Shown: positions 1 through 9,338, counted from the stretch's first letter. The stretch is 42,549 bases of DNA from Helicobacter bilis ATCC 51630 (GCF_000686565.1 NZ_JMKW01000021.1:1-42549), one strand, 5' to 3'. The notes: generated by a model from the letters alone, not told the origin. A program made the numbers and translations.

Positions 1-47
1 TTTTTTTTGTAGAATGCCAACTTCATTACAAATTTTAAGGAGAAATC

Positions 48-681
48 ATGGGATTTAAAAAGAGTATAAAGACAAGTGTTTTATCATTGGCACTTATTTC
101 TAGTATGGCTTATGCCGATGGATTAAAAGAGGAAAAAAGTGGTGGTTTTGTTGGTTTGCAGGCTGGGACTTCGCTTTTGCAACAGAAAAATGAGTATCAT
201 TGGAACAATCCATATAATAGAAATATTTCTAAATACAACTATACAACTGCAGCGTATGGTGTGCTTGGTGGTTATGAATATTGGTTTAGTAATAGTTTGG
301 GTGCGCGTGGTTATGCACTCTTTAGTGGGGGCTAATTTCTATGTTATGCAATTTGGAGTTGGTGCTGATGTGATATATAACATTACAAATGTTGCTGATG
401 GGAATCTAGGCGTTATAGCTGGTTTGCAATTAGGCGGTGTGTATTGGCTAAACTCATGGTATTGGTGGGGTAGCTCTAGTAATCAAAACTCACTAGCATT
501 TGATATGGCATTAAATATTGGTGTGCGTTGGACTCAAAATGAGCATGTGATAGAAGTGCTTGGTAAGATTCCATTTATAGAGGCACATACTGGCACATAT
601 CTTTATAGTGATGGCGATAAAAACGAATATTATTCAAAAGAGACTTTCTCATTTGTTGCGCGTTATATGTATAGATTCTAG
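48..681 (+). pseudogene. Helicobacter outer-membrane beta-barrel protein, frameshifted
   Basis: The start has a strong ribosome site (AAGGAGAAATC, 37-47) and a signal peptide ending around SSMAYA, so the product should be exported. The first frame stops at 333-335 after LFSGG. The next frame continues with GANFYVMQFGVGADVIYN and runs to a C-terminal FVARYMYRF, whose final Phe is typical of Gram-negative outer-membrane barrels. Removing one G from the G5 run at 327-331 joins both halves into a 210-residue protein with no other disruption. The glycine- and aromatic-rich alternating pattern resembles the Helicobacter outer-membrane protein families, but the exact family is not recognised. As written the gene is broken; a homopolymer sequencing error or a true mutation would look the same. 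Confidence 0.75.
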
Positions 682-1074
682 ATTTATTATCTAACTTCAC
701 TTTTCGCCATGTTGTCATGGCATTTATCCTTATTTATGATTGCGTTGCTATTTTGTCAGATTATCAACGCAAGCTTTCCTTATCAAACAATAAAATGGCA
801 TAATAAACCTGCATTGCAATATACAATATATAGTGCATAAAATACACAAAATACATATTTACAATGCTTTTATGCTATAAAAAAGACAACTTTTTGTTTT
901 TTGTGTATATCCGCAACTTTCCTATTATTACATATAGAATCTTAGTGAAATAAGTTTGGATTATATTTATTATATCAGCATAACAAACAAAGATTCTATA
1001 CGCACCACAAATTAAACTAGCCTTAGGATTCCATGCAAAAAAACTTCATACAGAATCCACAAAGCATTTAGTTT
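682..1074. other. Intergenic region, no gene seen
   Basis: This stretch separates the outer-membrane gene from the convergent lutC. Apart from the hairpin at 706-721 it is AT-rich with scattered AGAATCT heptamers (for example 936-942). No RNA gene or credible reading frame was recognised. Confidence 0.5.
706..721 (+). terminator. Possible hairpin terminator after the outer-membrane gene
   Basis: GCCATG-TTGT-CATGGC is a perfect six-pair stem with a four-base loop, 25 bases past the stop codon. The following bases (ATTTATCCTT) are T-rich but not a clean T run, so termination is only plausible. Confidence 0.35.
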
Positions 1075-1722
1075 CTACTCATACAACACAACATAAACAT
1101 TCTGTGGTCCATGCACACCAAAGACGGTTTGTAACTCAATATCAGCTGTCCTGCTAGGTCCTGCTAGAAATACAATGTTTGTAGGTAGTCCAGAATTTTG
1201 TCCGCTAGTCTTTAGTATCTTAAATGCAGAAAAAAGATTTGGCACAATAGAATCTTTATGCAACAAAATAATGCAAGTCTTCACCACAAGAGAGGCTAAT
1301 CTAGGGTTACATTCATTTGTCCCAAGCCCTACTATACCAAGATTTGCTACGCCGACTTGAGCATGTAGAATGCTTGCTTCAATGCTAAAAAGCTTATCAC
1401 GCATAGAATCTACGCTTGTATCATACAGCAGGGTTTGTGTCTCTAAAGACTGCATAATAGAATCTGGCATATTTGCGATATTTTTCGCACAAAGCAATTC
1501 TTTAATGTCGCATTCTTTAATAATCTCATTAATGCTATTTACTAGAGAATCTTTTGTGGTTGTTATGAGGTGTGCCATATTTGCCTTTTGATACTGCGTA
1601 TAGACAGAGAGTAGATTCTCTCTATCATATATCATTGTGTCAAAGTGTGTTGGCTTAACTGATTGTATAGGATTTGTGCGAGTTGCTTCTCTCACTGCTT
1701 GTAAAATGCTATCTCTACTCAT
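1075..1722 (-). CDS. lutC: LutC/YkgG-family lactate utilization protein (LUD domain)
   Basis: The 215-residue protein has the LUD-domain layout of LutC, including the VANLGIVGLGTNE region and the C-terminal FLAGPSRTADIELQTVFGVH segment, which is the most diagnostic part of the family. LutC works with LutA and LutB in a non-flavin, iron-sulfur L-lactate oxidation complex in the cytoplasm. Its start overlaps the end of lutB by eight bases, so the two are co-transcribed and probably translationally coupled. The start ATG at 1722 follows an AGGAG-like site inside lutB. The third usual partner, LutA, is absent from this window. Function is assigned by family and neighbour; substrate specificity cannot be read from the sequence. 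Confidence 0.9.
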   Translation of the reverse strand: MSRDSILQAVREATRTNPIQSVKPTHFDTMIYDRENLLSVYTQYQKANMAHLITTTKDSLVNSINEIIKECDIKELLCAKNIANMPDSIMQSLETQTLLYDTSVDSMRDKLFSIEASILHAQVGVANLGIVGLGTNECNPRLASLVVKTCIILLHKDSIVPNLFSAFKILKTSGQNSGLPTNIVFLAGPSRTADIELQTVFGVHGPQNVYVVLYE

Positions 1723-3178
1723 AGATTACTCCTTTCATTTTCTTTACTTTTGCATGGAGATTCCCATTTAGTGTCGGTAACTCATGGTTTTGTAGCCATT
1801 TGCCAAGCATGCTTTTCTGCACGAATGAAAAAGGTGTTACATATCGCAATAATGGTGAGAAAATATGTATCATTTTAAAAGCCATACGCCATTTAAAGCC
1901 ATTGGTAGCCGCTTTGCTAAACTGCTGCATCATTTTTTGCTCTTTAACATCTCTTTGTGTCTCATGATAGCCCACTATTTTCATACGCCCCTGCCCCACT
2001 CTCTCACTGCGTAAATCGCGTATGAGTTCAGCTAATGGAATCTTAACGGGGCATTTCTCACTGCAACGCCCACAAAGACTGCATAGATTTGTCATATATC
2101 CGCAATTATTTAGCCCAAAAATCTGTGGCGAAATGACTTCGCCAATAGGTCCGGGATAGGTTACAAGATAGGAGTGCCCCCCGATTTTATCATACACTGG
2201 GCAGTGATTAAGACATGTCCCACAGCGGATACAGCTTAGGGCTTTGTGAAAATGCGGCTCGGCTAGCATTTTTGATCGATTATTATCAAGCATGATGATA
2301 TGCACTTCTTTTGGTCCATCAAGCTCTTTTTCTTTTCGTGGGCTTGAGACAATGTTGTTGTAGCAAGTAATTGGCGCACCAGTGGCAGAAGGCACAAGCA
2401 AGGTATCTAGCACACACGCATCTTCAAAGCTTTCTACAATCTTTTCAATACCACAAATGGCTACATGTATATCACATGCACTAGAACTCATACGCCCATT
2501 GCCTTCATTTTCAAGCAACCAAATAGCCCCTTCATTTGCAATGGCGAAATTCACACCTGTTAAGCCCATTTTAAAACTTTGAAACTGATTTCTCAAATGC
2601 ACTCTTGCTATGCCATTTAACTCTTCTGGGACATTTGTAAAGCTTACTTTAAGATTCTCTTCAAAAATCTTTCCTATTTGATTGCGATTTTTATGAATCG
2701 CTGGGACTACTATATGCACCGGTGTCTCATCTATAAGCTGGATTATAAGCTCACCTAAGTCCGTTTCTACTGCTTTCACACCCTTTTCTTTCAAAAACGC
2801 ATTTAAATGTATCTCTTCACTTGCCATAGATTTACCCTTAAGGATAGTATCTACATTTTTCTCTTTTGCAAGATTATAGATAATCTCATTTGCCTCTTTA
2901 GAATCTTTCGCCCAATGCACCTTTATGCCTTGTTTTGTAGCATTAGATTCAAACCTTTCTAAAAGCTCTGGCAAATTGCTTAATGCCCTTTGCTTAATCT
3001 GCCTACCAAGCTCACGCAGCCCCTCCCAATCATAATAGCGACTAGCAATTAGTCTTTTTCTATTTGCCTTTAAAGCGTCCATTGATGACTTGAGATTCGT
3101 GCGTAATTGAGAATCGCTTAAATGCGTAACGATAGAATCATGATAGTCTGTTGGTGAATGATATGTATTTGCACTCAT
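1715..3178 (-). CDS. lutB: LutB-family iron-sulfur lactate oxidation protein
   Basis: This 487-residue protein combines an N-terminal LUD domain with two C-terminal ferredoxin-type [4Fe-4S] motifs: CIRCGTCLNHCP near residue 313 and CSLCGRCSEKCP near residue 367. That architecture is specific to LutB, the electron-transfer subunit of the LutABC L-lactate dehydrogenase. I chose the ATG at 3178 over the GTG one codon earlier because AGAGG lies seven bases upstream of it. The gene is followed immediately by lutC. Upstream is a 450-base gene-free region rather than lutA and a lactate permease, so the operon is either partial or the remaining genes lie elsewhere. Confidence 0.92.
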   Translation of the reverse strand: MSANTYHSPTDYHDSIVTHLSDSQLRTNLKSSMDALKANRKRLIASRYYDWEGLRELGRQIKQRALSNLPELLERFESNATKQGIKVHWAKDSKEANEIIYNLAKEKNVDTILKGKSMASEEIHLNAFLKEKGVKAVETDLGELIIQLIDETPVHIVVPAIHKNRNQIGKIFEENLKVSFTNVPEELNGIARVHLRNQFQSFKMGLTGVNFAIANEGAIWLLENEGNGRMSSSACDIHVAICGIEKIVESFEDACVLDTLLVPSATGAPITCYNNIVSSPRKEKELDGPKEVHIIMLDNNRSKMLAEPHFHKALSCIRCGTCLNHCPVYDKIGGHSYLVTYPGPIGEVISPQIFGLNNCGYMTNLCSLCGRCSEKCPVKIPLAELIRDLRSERVGQGRMKIVGYHETQRDVKEQKMMQQFSKAATNGFKWRMAFKMIHIFSPLLRYVTPFSFVQKSMLGKWLQNHELPTLNGNLHAKVKKMKGVIYE

Positions 3179-3628
3179 CACATAACCTCTCTTTATATTA
3201 GAATCTTAAAATTAGAATCGTTTTGTATAAACATTCTAGCGACATTCTATGATTTTTCTTTTTATTTGCATGATTTTATGAATGTGAAATATAAAATAAG
3301 GAAAATTAGTAAAGTTTGGGGCATAATGAGATGGTAGGGTTAATCGAGATTTTTTGGATTTCGGAAAATTCGTGCGATTCAATAATTTATGCTTGGGGTT
3401 TATGCCTAAGTGATTATTATGCTAAGTGTAGCCAAATATCTAACATGATTTCTAAAAAGACAATTTGTCAGAAGTTCTCACAATCTATAAAGGGTTTCAC
3501 CCACACCTGCAAACATGATAAAATTTTAGATTATGGGATTACACACTGCATACTGCATATATTTATTAAAGCAGAAAATACAACCCACCAAATTACAGCT
3601 AGACCTGACACCAATAAAACCCATCCTA
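3179..3628. other. Intergenic region between ktrA and lutB, no convincing gene
   Basis: This stretch lies upstream of lutB and downstream of ktrA on the same strand. It must contain the lutB promoter, but no clear TATAAT box stands out. A plus-strand frame of about 110 codons (3316-3651) runs into ktrA, lacks a good ribosome site and has no recognisable domain, so it was not accepted. Confidence 0.5.
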
Positions 3629-4279
3629 CTACTCCTCCAAAGTTTGCATAATCGCTTCTATATGTTCTGTAAGTCCTAAGAAAAGCACCACATCGCCTCT
3701 TTGTAAAATAAAATCAGAATCTACATCAATATTCCAAGTCTCGCCCCTACGCACAGCAACGATTTTTACATTATCTTCCTCTCGTATTGTGCCAACACTT
3801 CGCTTTACAAAATAGCTTGTTACAATAGCCTTGCATGCACGCATATTTGCACTTAGCTCAATCTCTTCGACATTAGATTCTGTGATTTCACTAAGCAATC
3901 GATTTGCCGCTTGTCTTTCTGCATATACCACTTCATCTACACCAAGCTTTTCTAGGATTGCTCCATGTGTGCTTGATATAGCTTTTGCGATGATTTTTTT
4001 ATTATTTAACTCTTTTAATGCCATAACAGTGAGTATGCTTGCCTCAATATTTTCGCCTATGCTTACAATGACAATATCAAGTTCATTTACTCCAGCCTCT
4101 TTTAAAGCGATTTTATCCGTGCAATCGATAATATAAATCTGTTCTGCTTTATCGCGTAAATTAACAAAGCTAGATTCTGTATTATCACATAGAATCACAT
4201 TTTCACCATTTTCCACAAGTCCAAGAGCTACATGATAGCCAAACTTACCAAGCCCTAGCACCGCGTAACTTTTTGCCAT
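3629..4279 (-). CDS. ktrA: KtrA/TrkA-family potassium uptake regulator (RCK protein)
   Basis: A 216-residue cytoplasmic regulator. The N-terminal RCK_N Rossmann fold begins with GLGKFG at residues 8-13, the nucleotide-binding glycine loop. The C-terminal part (around VKIVAVRRGETWNID to GDVVLFLG) is a TrkA-C domain. A single RCK_N plus TrkA-C unit of about 220 residues is the KtrA arrangement; TrkA itself is a tandem of two. It assembles as a ring on the KtrB membrane subunit and gates potassium uptake in response to nucleotides. It begins 22 bases after ktrB ends, behind an AAAGGAT site, so both are one transcription unit. Start at 4279 is well supported. Confidence 0.93.
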   Translation of the reverse strand: MAKSYAVLGLGKFGYHVALGLVENGENVILCDNTESSFVNLRDKAEQIYIIDCTDKIALKEAGVNELDIVIVSIGENIEASILTVMALKELNNKKIIAKAISSTHGAILEKLGVDEVVYAERQAANRLLSEITESNVEEIELSANMRACKAIVTSYFVKRSVGTIREEDNVKIVAVRRGETWNIDVDSDFILQRGDVVLFLGLTEHIEAIMQTLEE

Positions 4280-4300
4280 GATTTATCCTTTATAAAGATT

Positions 4301-5677
4301 CTAAATTAATACCTTCTCTTGCACATACTGCACATGCTTTGTCCTTGCCCCACCCATAAATATAAGCGTAAAAGCTAAGATTCCAATCTTACCAGAAATC
4401 ATTAAAATCATAATAATAAGTAGTCCAATCGTATTAAAATCCGCACAAAGACTAAGGGAATCTCCATCGCCCATTGACATTCCGACGGTGCTAAATGCTG
4501 ATACCACTTCAAATAAAAGTGGTAAAAAAGGAATGTTTGGCTCAAATATAGCCAGAAAAAAGGTTGCTACTGAAAGATAAACAAGGGCGATAATAAATAC
4601 ACAAAATGCCTTTGACACAATATCTTGCGGTATTGTGCGTCCAAAAATCGTAGTATTTTTTCTATTCTTAACAATAGCAATAGATAGGGCTACAAGCACC
4701 GCAAAGGTTGTAACCTTAATCCCAGCAGCAGTTCCCCCCGGTCCACCACCTATCATCATAAAAAAGATAGAAAAAAACATTGTCCGCTCTTCAAAACCGC
4801 TAATATCAAAGATATTAAAACCAGAAGTCCTATAATTTGTAGATACAAAAAAGGCATTCATAATCTTATCCCAAAATGGCACATTTTCTAGTGTTCTGGG
4901 ATTTGACCACTCAAAAATAAGCACATTAATCATACCGCAAATAAGCAATAACACACTCATAACAAACACAATACGCGTATTAAGGCTTAATCGCATTCGG
5001 AGGGCTTTATGAGTAAATAAACGACTATAACGCACCTTTGCATAACAAAAATGTGAAAATTCCAGCGATGAAAGATAGCCAAAACCACCGATAATAATAA
5101 GCATAGGGATAACAAGATTCACGACAATATCTGCTTGGTAGGGCAATAAGCCATCTTTTAATATAGTAAATCCAGAGTTATTAAACGCAGAAATAGCATG
5201 AAAGATTCCAACCCACATGCCCTCTTTAGTATCGCCAAGCTGCCATACAAAATAAGGGCAAAGCAGGGACGCCCCGATTAACTCCACGATTAATACAAAC
5301 ACAATTGCTTTTAAAATCGCTTTATCAATGCCTTGCACAGAGTTATTATTAAGGTTATCAACGACATTTATTAAATCTTTTTCAGCAGCACTAAGCCTTT
5401 TGCCAATAAGTAAGAAAAGGATTCCAGCCATACTCATGTGTCCAAAGCCACCAAGCTGGATTAACACGCAAATAACAATCTGTCCATAAGTGGTAAAGTC
5501 AAGTCCTGTATTCTTTATAGCAAGTCCTGTGCAAGTCATCGCCGAAACACTTGTAAAAAGGGCTTCTAAAAAGCTCACATTCGTATGATACATAGGCGGC
5601 ATACTTAGGATTAATGTCCCAAGCAAAATGACACCCAAATACCCTGCAAGTAAAACTTTGATACTCTGAATCTGCAC
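4301..5677 (-). CDS. ktrB: KtrB/TrkH-family potassium transporter membrane subunit
   Basis: This 458-residue polytopic membrane protein shows the four pore-loop signatures of the TrkH/KtrB family, each with the filter glycine: MTCTGLAI, NNSGFTIL, NYRTSGFN and STVGMSM. It forms the potassium-conducting dimer regulated by the downstream KtrA ring. The start is GTG at 5677, with AAGGA five bases upstream; no better ATG precedes it. The gene diverges from mqnE across a 165-base gap. The length fits KtrB (about 450 residues). Whether transport is sodium-coupled, as in known KtrAB systems, is family knowledge and not visible here. Confidence 0.93.
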   Translation of the reverse strand: MQIQSIKVLLAGYLGVILLGTLILSMPPMYHTNVSFLEALFTSVSAMTCTGLAIKNTGLDFTTYGQIVICVLIQLGGFGHMSMAGILFLLIGKRLSAAEKDLINVVDNLNNNSVQGIDKAILKAIVFVLIVELIGASLLCPYFVWQLGDTKEGMWVGIFHAISAFNNSGFTILKDGLLPYQADIVVNLVIPMLIIIGGFGYLSSLEFSHFCYAKVRYSRLFTHKALRMRLSLNTRIVFVMSVLLLICGMINVLIFEWSNPRTLENVPFWDKIMNAFFVSTNYRTSGFNIFDISGFEERTMFFSIFFMMIGGGPGGTAAGIKVTTFAVLVALSIAIVKNRKNTTIFGRTIPQDIVSKAFCVFIIALVYLSVATFFLAIFEPNIPFLPLLFEVVSAFSTVGMSMGDGDSLSLCADFNTIGLLIIMILMISGKIGILAFTLIFMGGARTKHVQYVQEKVLI

Positions 5678-5808
5678 TCTATTCCTTTTTCATCTTTGCT
5701 ATGTGAATATGTGTAATCATCTTTAGTTTGTAGAATCTAAAACGCACATATTAGCATTTTTATGTAAAGAAATACATGCATGACTTATGTTTCCTTGCGA
5801 TTTTATCG

Positions 5809-5814
5809 TATAAT
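5809..5814 (+). promoter_or_regulatory. -10 box of the mqnE promoter
   Basis: A perfect TATAAT lies 29 bases upstream of the mqnE ATG in an AT-rich stretch. It sits downstream of the alternative ATG at 5780, so a transcript starting here could not use that earlier start, which supports translation from 5843. Confidence 0.55.
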
Positions 5815-5842
5815 TACGCTTTACAAAATAAAAAGGAATACT

Positions 5843-6943
5843 ATGGATTTACTTGATAAAGCAATGCGTGGTGATATAGCAGACCTTGATTCAATAACTC
5901 TTGCTAAACTTTATGATTATGATATTTATGAACTTGGGAATGCAGCATATTCAATACGAGAATCTTATTTTGATAGAAAGGTGTTTTTTAATATCAATCG
6001 CCATATAAATCCTACAAATATTTGTGCTGATGTGTGTAAATTTTGTGCGTTTTCAGCAAGTCGCAAGAATCCAAATCCATATAGCATGAGTATTGATGAG
6101 GTGGTAAATCTCTGTGTAAATGCCTATAATAATGGTGCAAAAGAGGTGCATATTGTAGCAGCACATCACCCAACGCATGAATATCAGCATTATTTAGATA
6201 TGTTTCGTGCGGTAAAAGATTCTGTCCCACATATTCATGTAAAAGCTATGGGTGCAGCAGAGATTGACTATCTCACAAGAAAGTTTAATCTCCCTTTAGA
6301 GCAAGTCATAAATGATTTAATAGAATCTGGTGTTGATTCACTGCCCGGCGGTGGTGCAGAAATCTTTGATGAAAAGGTGAGAAAGACACTTTGTCATGGC
6401 AAGGCAAACGCAGATAGGTGGCTAGAGATACATAAACTATGGCATAAGCTTGGCAAAATGAGTAATGCGACTATGCTTTTTGGACATATTGAAGAGAGAC
6501 ATCACAGGATTGATCACATGCTTCGTTTAAGAGAGATTCAGACTTCATTAGAGCAAGCTAATAATAAACAAGGTGGCTTTAATGCTTTTATCCCCCTGCT
6601 TTATCAAAGGGATAATAACTTTTTAAAGGCAAAGGAAGCCCCAAGCGCACAAGAAATTCTAAAGACTATGGCGATTGCTAGAATCTTATTGCAAAATATC
6701 CCGCATTTAAAGGCTTACTGGGCGTCTCTCTCGTTTAACCTTGCTATTGTATCTCAAGAATTTGGTGCAGATGATATGGATGGGACAATCGAGTATGAGA
6801 GCATACAATCAGCCGCTGGGGCGAAAAGTCACAATGGCGTAAGCAAAGAAGAAATGATTTATCAAATAAAAGATGCAGGTTTTATACCTGTGGAGCGTGA
6901 TAGCTTGTATAATGAGTTACAAAACTATAAGGAAGTATCATAA
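5843..6943 (+). CDS. mqnE: Aminofutalosine synthase MqnE (radical SAM)
   Basis: MqnE joins 3-(1-carboxyvinyloxy)benzoate to SAM to form aminofutalosine in the alternative menaquinone pathway used by Helicobacter and Campylobacter. The 366-residue protein carries the radical SAM cluster C61-X3-C65-X2-C68 (CADVCKFC) and the family landmarks VDSLPGGGAEIF, TMLFGHIE, LKAYWASL and GADDMDGT. MqnC, the other radical SAM enzyme of the pathway, lacks the GGGAEIF/GHIE combination. I start it at 5843 because AAAAGGAAT lies just upstream and the -10 box lies between this codon and the earlier ATG at 5780. It is a single-gene unit convergent with the glycosyltransferase downstream. Confidence 0.95.
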   Translation: MDLLDKAMRGDIADLDSITLAKLYDYDIYELGNAAYSIRESYFDRKVFFNINRHINPTNICADVCKFCAFSASRKNPNPYSMSIDEVVNLCVNAYNNGAKEVHIVAAHHPTHEYQHYLDMFRAVKDSVPHIHVKAMGAAEIDYLTRKFNLPLEQVINDLIESGVDSLPGGGAEIFDEKVRKTLCHGKANADRWLEIHKLWHKLGKMSNATMLFGHIEERHHRIDHMLRLREIQTSLEQANNKQGGFNAFIPLLYQRDNNFLKAKEAPSAQEILKTMAIARILLQNIPHLKAYWASLSFNLAIVSQEFGADDMDGTIEYESIQSAAGAKSHNGVSKEEMIYQIKDAGFIPVERDSLYNELQNYKEVS

Positions 6944-7087
6944 TGTTATAATTTTAAATTCTATAACTTCGTTTATGAGTTGTGTTTGTGTAGTAATAAA
7001 GCTAGTTTGCATTATATTTAAGAGATAGATACTTATTTTTAATATAGAATATACACTTTAAATCTCACCTACACAATTCTTAGCTTA

Positions 7088-7899
7088 TTAAAAAGTCTTT
7101 ATATACGACTTTAACTTATACACTACGCGTGGTGGTTTATAGCTAAGTTTAAATAAGGCGCGTTTTATTTGTATATATGTGCGATAGAATGGCTTTAAGA
7201 TTCTATAATGCAAGGGTATTACCCCCCCCCCCCATCGTTTGCTCTATGCGTGCCATCAGCATTTATGATTGTAGAATGCGAGGCAATGCTATCTTCTCCC
7301 ACTATAAACGGCTTATAAATAATATTATCAACATGATGCAGGGCAACATGCTCCATATAAATATCAACAGGACTATCCCATATCTTTTGTGTGAGAAATG
7401 CTTTAGCTGCAAATGGCGTGAGATAATAGCCTAATGTGCCATTGGTATTTTTTAGTGAATAATGATAGTTTGAGTTATCAATTTTGTAAATGTATTTATC
7501 TCTAGATCTTGCAGAAGTAAAAAATCGCACAAATGAGAATCTCGTGCGTTTCATATCTTGCAAAGCAGACAAAAAATGCTCTTCAAAAAATATATTATCT
7601 TCAAGCACAATAATTGGCTCATCAAGTCGCACACACTCTTCCCAAAGGCTATAATGAGAAGCATAACATGCGATTTCATTATCAATTAAGATTCTACCAT
7701 GCCACAAATAGCATAACATGGGATTAAACATTGCTTTATATTCTTTAAAACTCTCACTTTTAGAATCTATTGCATTAAAAAAGCTGTAGCTTAAATCTAG
7801 CTCTTTAAAAAGCGGATCTTTTTCTAGCAAGCTAAGCTTTTCTTGCATGTGTGCTTTTCTATCCTTCGATCTCTCTAAATTAATAATAAATATTTTCAT
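7088..7899 (-). CDS. Phase-variable family 25 glycosyltransferase (reads OFF or truncated here)
   Basis: The N terminus FIINLERSKDRKAHM and the central IIVLEDNIFFEEHF are the conserved parts of glycosyltransferase family 25, the LOS galactosyl/glucosyltransferase group. As written, translation stops at 7219 directly after four glycines encoded by the G12 tract (7222-7233 on the plus strand), giving 226 residues. With thirteen G residues the frame continues as VIPLHYRILKPFYRTY and on through a Lys/Arg-rich tail to a stop at 7088, for 270 residues. A basic C-terminal tail of that kind is common in these enzymes, so the longer product is probably the full-length form. The start at 7899 has AAGG seven bases upstream, 14 bases after the M23-like gene, so it is the last gene of that operon. 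Acceptor sugar unknown. Confidence 0.85.
7222..7233 (-). repeat. G12 phase-variation tract in the family 25 glycosyltransferase
   Basis: Twelve C on the plus strand, read as G12 in the gene. A stop codon follows at once in the present frame. One extra base opens 44 further codons. The flanks GCAAACGAT and TAATACCC nearly match those of the FkbM tract at 33090. Confidence 0.93.
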
Positions 7900-7913
7900 A
7901 TTCTAGCCTTTCA

Positions 7914-9338
7914 TCATTTCTGTTTTACGCCAAAGTTATCCGCACGATCAAGCACTTGATTAATATTTGTATCAATCCATTCTGCTTGTAGCCATTCATT
8001 TGGATTTACAAAATGCCCTTGCACAAGTATCGCAAAAAAGAGACTAGTGGTAGTAGCAAAGCCACTAGCACCCATTTGCCCTATTTGCATGAGAGATTGC
8101 ATATCTCTTGGTAATGTTGGGATTGCGTTTAAATAGCCATAAATTGAGCTTAGTCCTAACACATGATTTAATACCACGAGATTCCCATACGAGCCGATAT
8201 TGCCCTTGAATGCTACTATACCATTATTACTATTAATTACGCGCATATCATTTTCAGCGATAAACTCTATACCATATCGCACAGAAGAGCCCACATGCTC
8301 TTTATGATACTTATATATATACTCATCGCCAAAACGACCAGATGTTTGTGCCTCTTTTATGGGGGCAAAGACATTTAATCTTGGTATATTGGATTCTATA
8401 TTTGTTTGCTTTGATATTTGAAAAAAGTTCGCTATCCTTTGATTATCTTGATACCTGATCGTTTCGTTAAAAAACTGAAATTTTTCAATGTTTGTTGTTA
8501 AATCTTGGGGTATAACTACATTGTCTTCTAGTCTTTTAATAAGCGTTTGCAGACGAGAATCGCTTAGAAACATATTAAACTTTCTGCGTGGATAATTTAC
8601 ATTTGTAGCAATTGGAATCTGAATCTTTGTTTCATTCATCGCACTATCAATAACTTGTATTGTGCCATCAAAAAATGTATTTTTAATAGGCCATGCAATA
8701 AGTGAGAGATAGACTATTTTTCCCTGCTTATTCTTAAAAGGATAGGCTTCAAACTCATCATGCCCATTGCTTACTATCACCTTATCTATGAGAGAATCTT
8801 TTGTCTTATCATAAAGCCATAGTTGCTGAATGCTAAAGGCAATGAGCGCACTTCCACCATACATGATTTGCTTTGAAGCAGCGATAACTTGCACTTGTGG
8901 TGTGCTTTTATTGATTATGAAATGTTTTGTAAGCTTTGTTTCATTCCCACGAAAAAAGTTTGAATTGCTCCAGTCTCTCACACTCACATGATAAAAGACT
9001 TCATCGCCATCGGCTAGATTTGGAATCTTTGGCAATGCGATATTTAGCTCTTCTGTCTTTTTAAGCAGCACTTCACTCTCTTCAACCAACACCTTGCCAT
9101 CTTTATCCGTAATACTTACATGATATGAAGCAAGACCGCTTGAATCATAGGCATTTAAATGAATGGTGTTTTCAGGGTTAAAAAATGAAGTGTGAATGTG
9201 ATGCAATACTTTATTATTCTCTTTTAATACATAGAGTTCTAGATTTGGCGGGATTCTCTCAAAGCTTGAAGTATGCAGTAAAAGAAAAATGGAGATAAAG
9301 ATAACACAACTCATTCCCGCCAAAACCAATCGTCTCAT
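7914..9338 (-). CDS. M23/LytM-fold peptidase-like membrane-anchored protein with degenerate active site
   Basis: A signal anchor at residues 1-22 (LVLAGMSCVIFISIFLLL) precedes a roughly 320-residue periplasmic region and a C-terminal LytM-like domain. The domain is recognisable from SVRYGIEFIA, GSYGNLVVLNHVLGLSSIYGYL and a final VNPNEWL, which align with the usual H-x-G-x-D, YxHL and PHLHFE regions of M23 endopeptidases. The zinc and catalytic positions appear replaced: H to R and D to E in RYGIEF, H to Y in IYGYL, and SLF in place of HLH. It is therefore likely non-catalytic, perhaps a regulator or scaffold in cell-wall remodelling like EnvC- or Csd2-type proteins. It overlaps the upstream TSUP gene by ATGA. 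The alignment is by eye. Confidence 0.75.
   Translation of the reverse strand: MRRLVLAGMSCVIFISIFLLLHTSSFERIPPNLELYVLKENNKVLHHIHTSFFNPENTIHLNAYDSSGLASYHVSITDKDGKVLVEESEVLLKKTEELNIALPKIPNLADGDEVFYHVSVRDWSNSNFFRGNETKLTKHFIINKSTPQVQVIAASKQIMYGGSALIAFSIQQLWLYDKTKDSLIDKVIVSNGHDEFEAYPFKNKQGKIVYLSLIAWPIKNTFFDGTIQVIDSAMNETKIQIPIATNVNYPRRKFNMFLSDSRLQTLIKRLEDNVVIPQDLTTNIEKFQFFNETIRYQDNQRIANFFQISKQTNIESNIPRLNVFAPIKEAQTSGRFGDEYIYKYHKEHVGSSVRYGIEFIAENDMRVINSNNGIVAFKGNIGSYGNLVVLNHVLGLSSIYGYLNAIPTLPRDMQSLMQIGQMGASGFATTTSLFFAILVQGHFVNPNEWLQAEWIDTNINQVLDRADNFGVKQK

Noticed and set aside
3520-3640. Minus-strand hydrophobic stretch after ktrA (GWVLLVSGLAVIWWVVFSA) that could be a small membrane peptide
   Set aside because: There is no convincing start codon and ribosome site in that frame, and nothing links it to the potassium genes. 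Kept only as a weak possibility.
3316-3651. Plus-strand open frame of about 110 codons between lutB and ktrA
   Set aside because: It overlaps the end of ktrA on the other strand, has no good ribosome site, signal or domain, and its composition looks like non-coding DNA.
7177-7434. Plus-strand frame across the C12 tract
   Set aside because: It lies antisense to the glycosyltransferase and contains the homopolymer; it is a shadow of the real gene.
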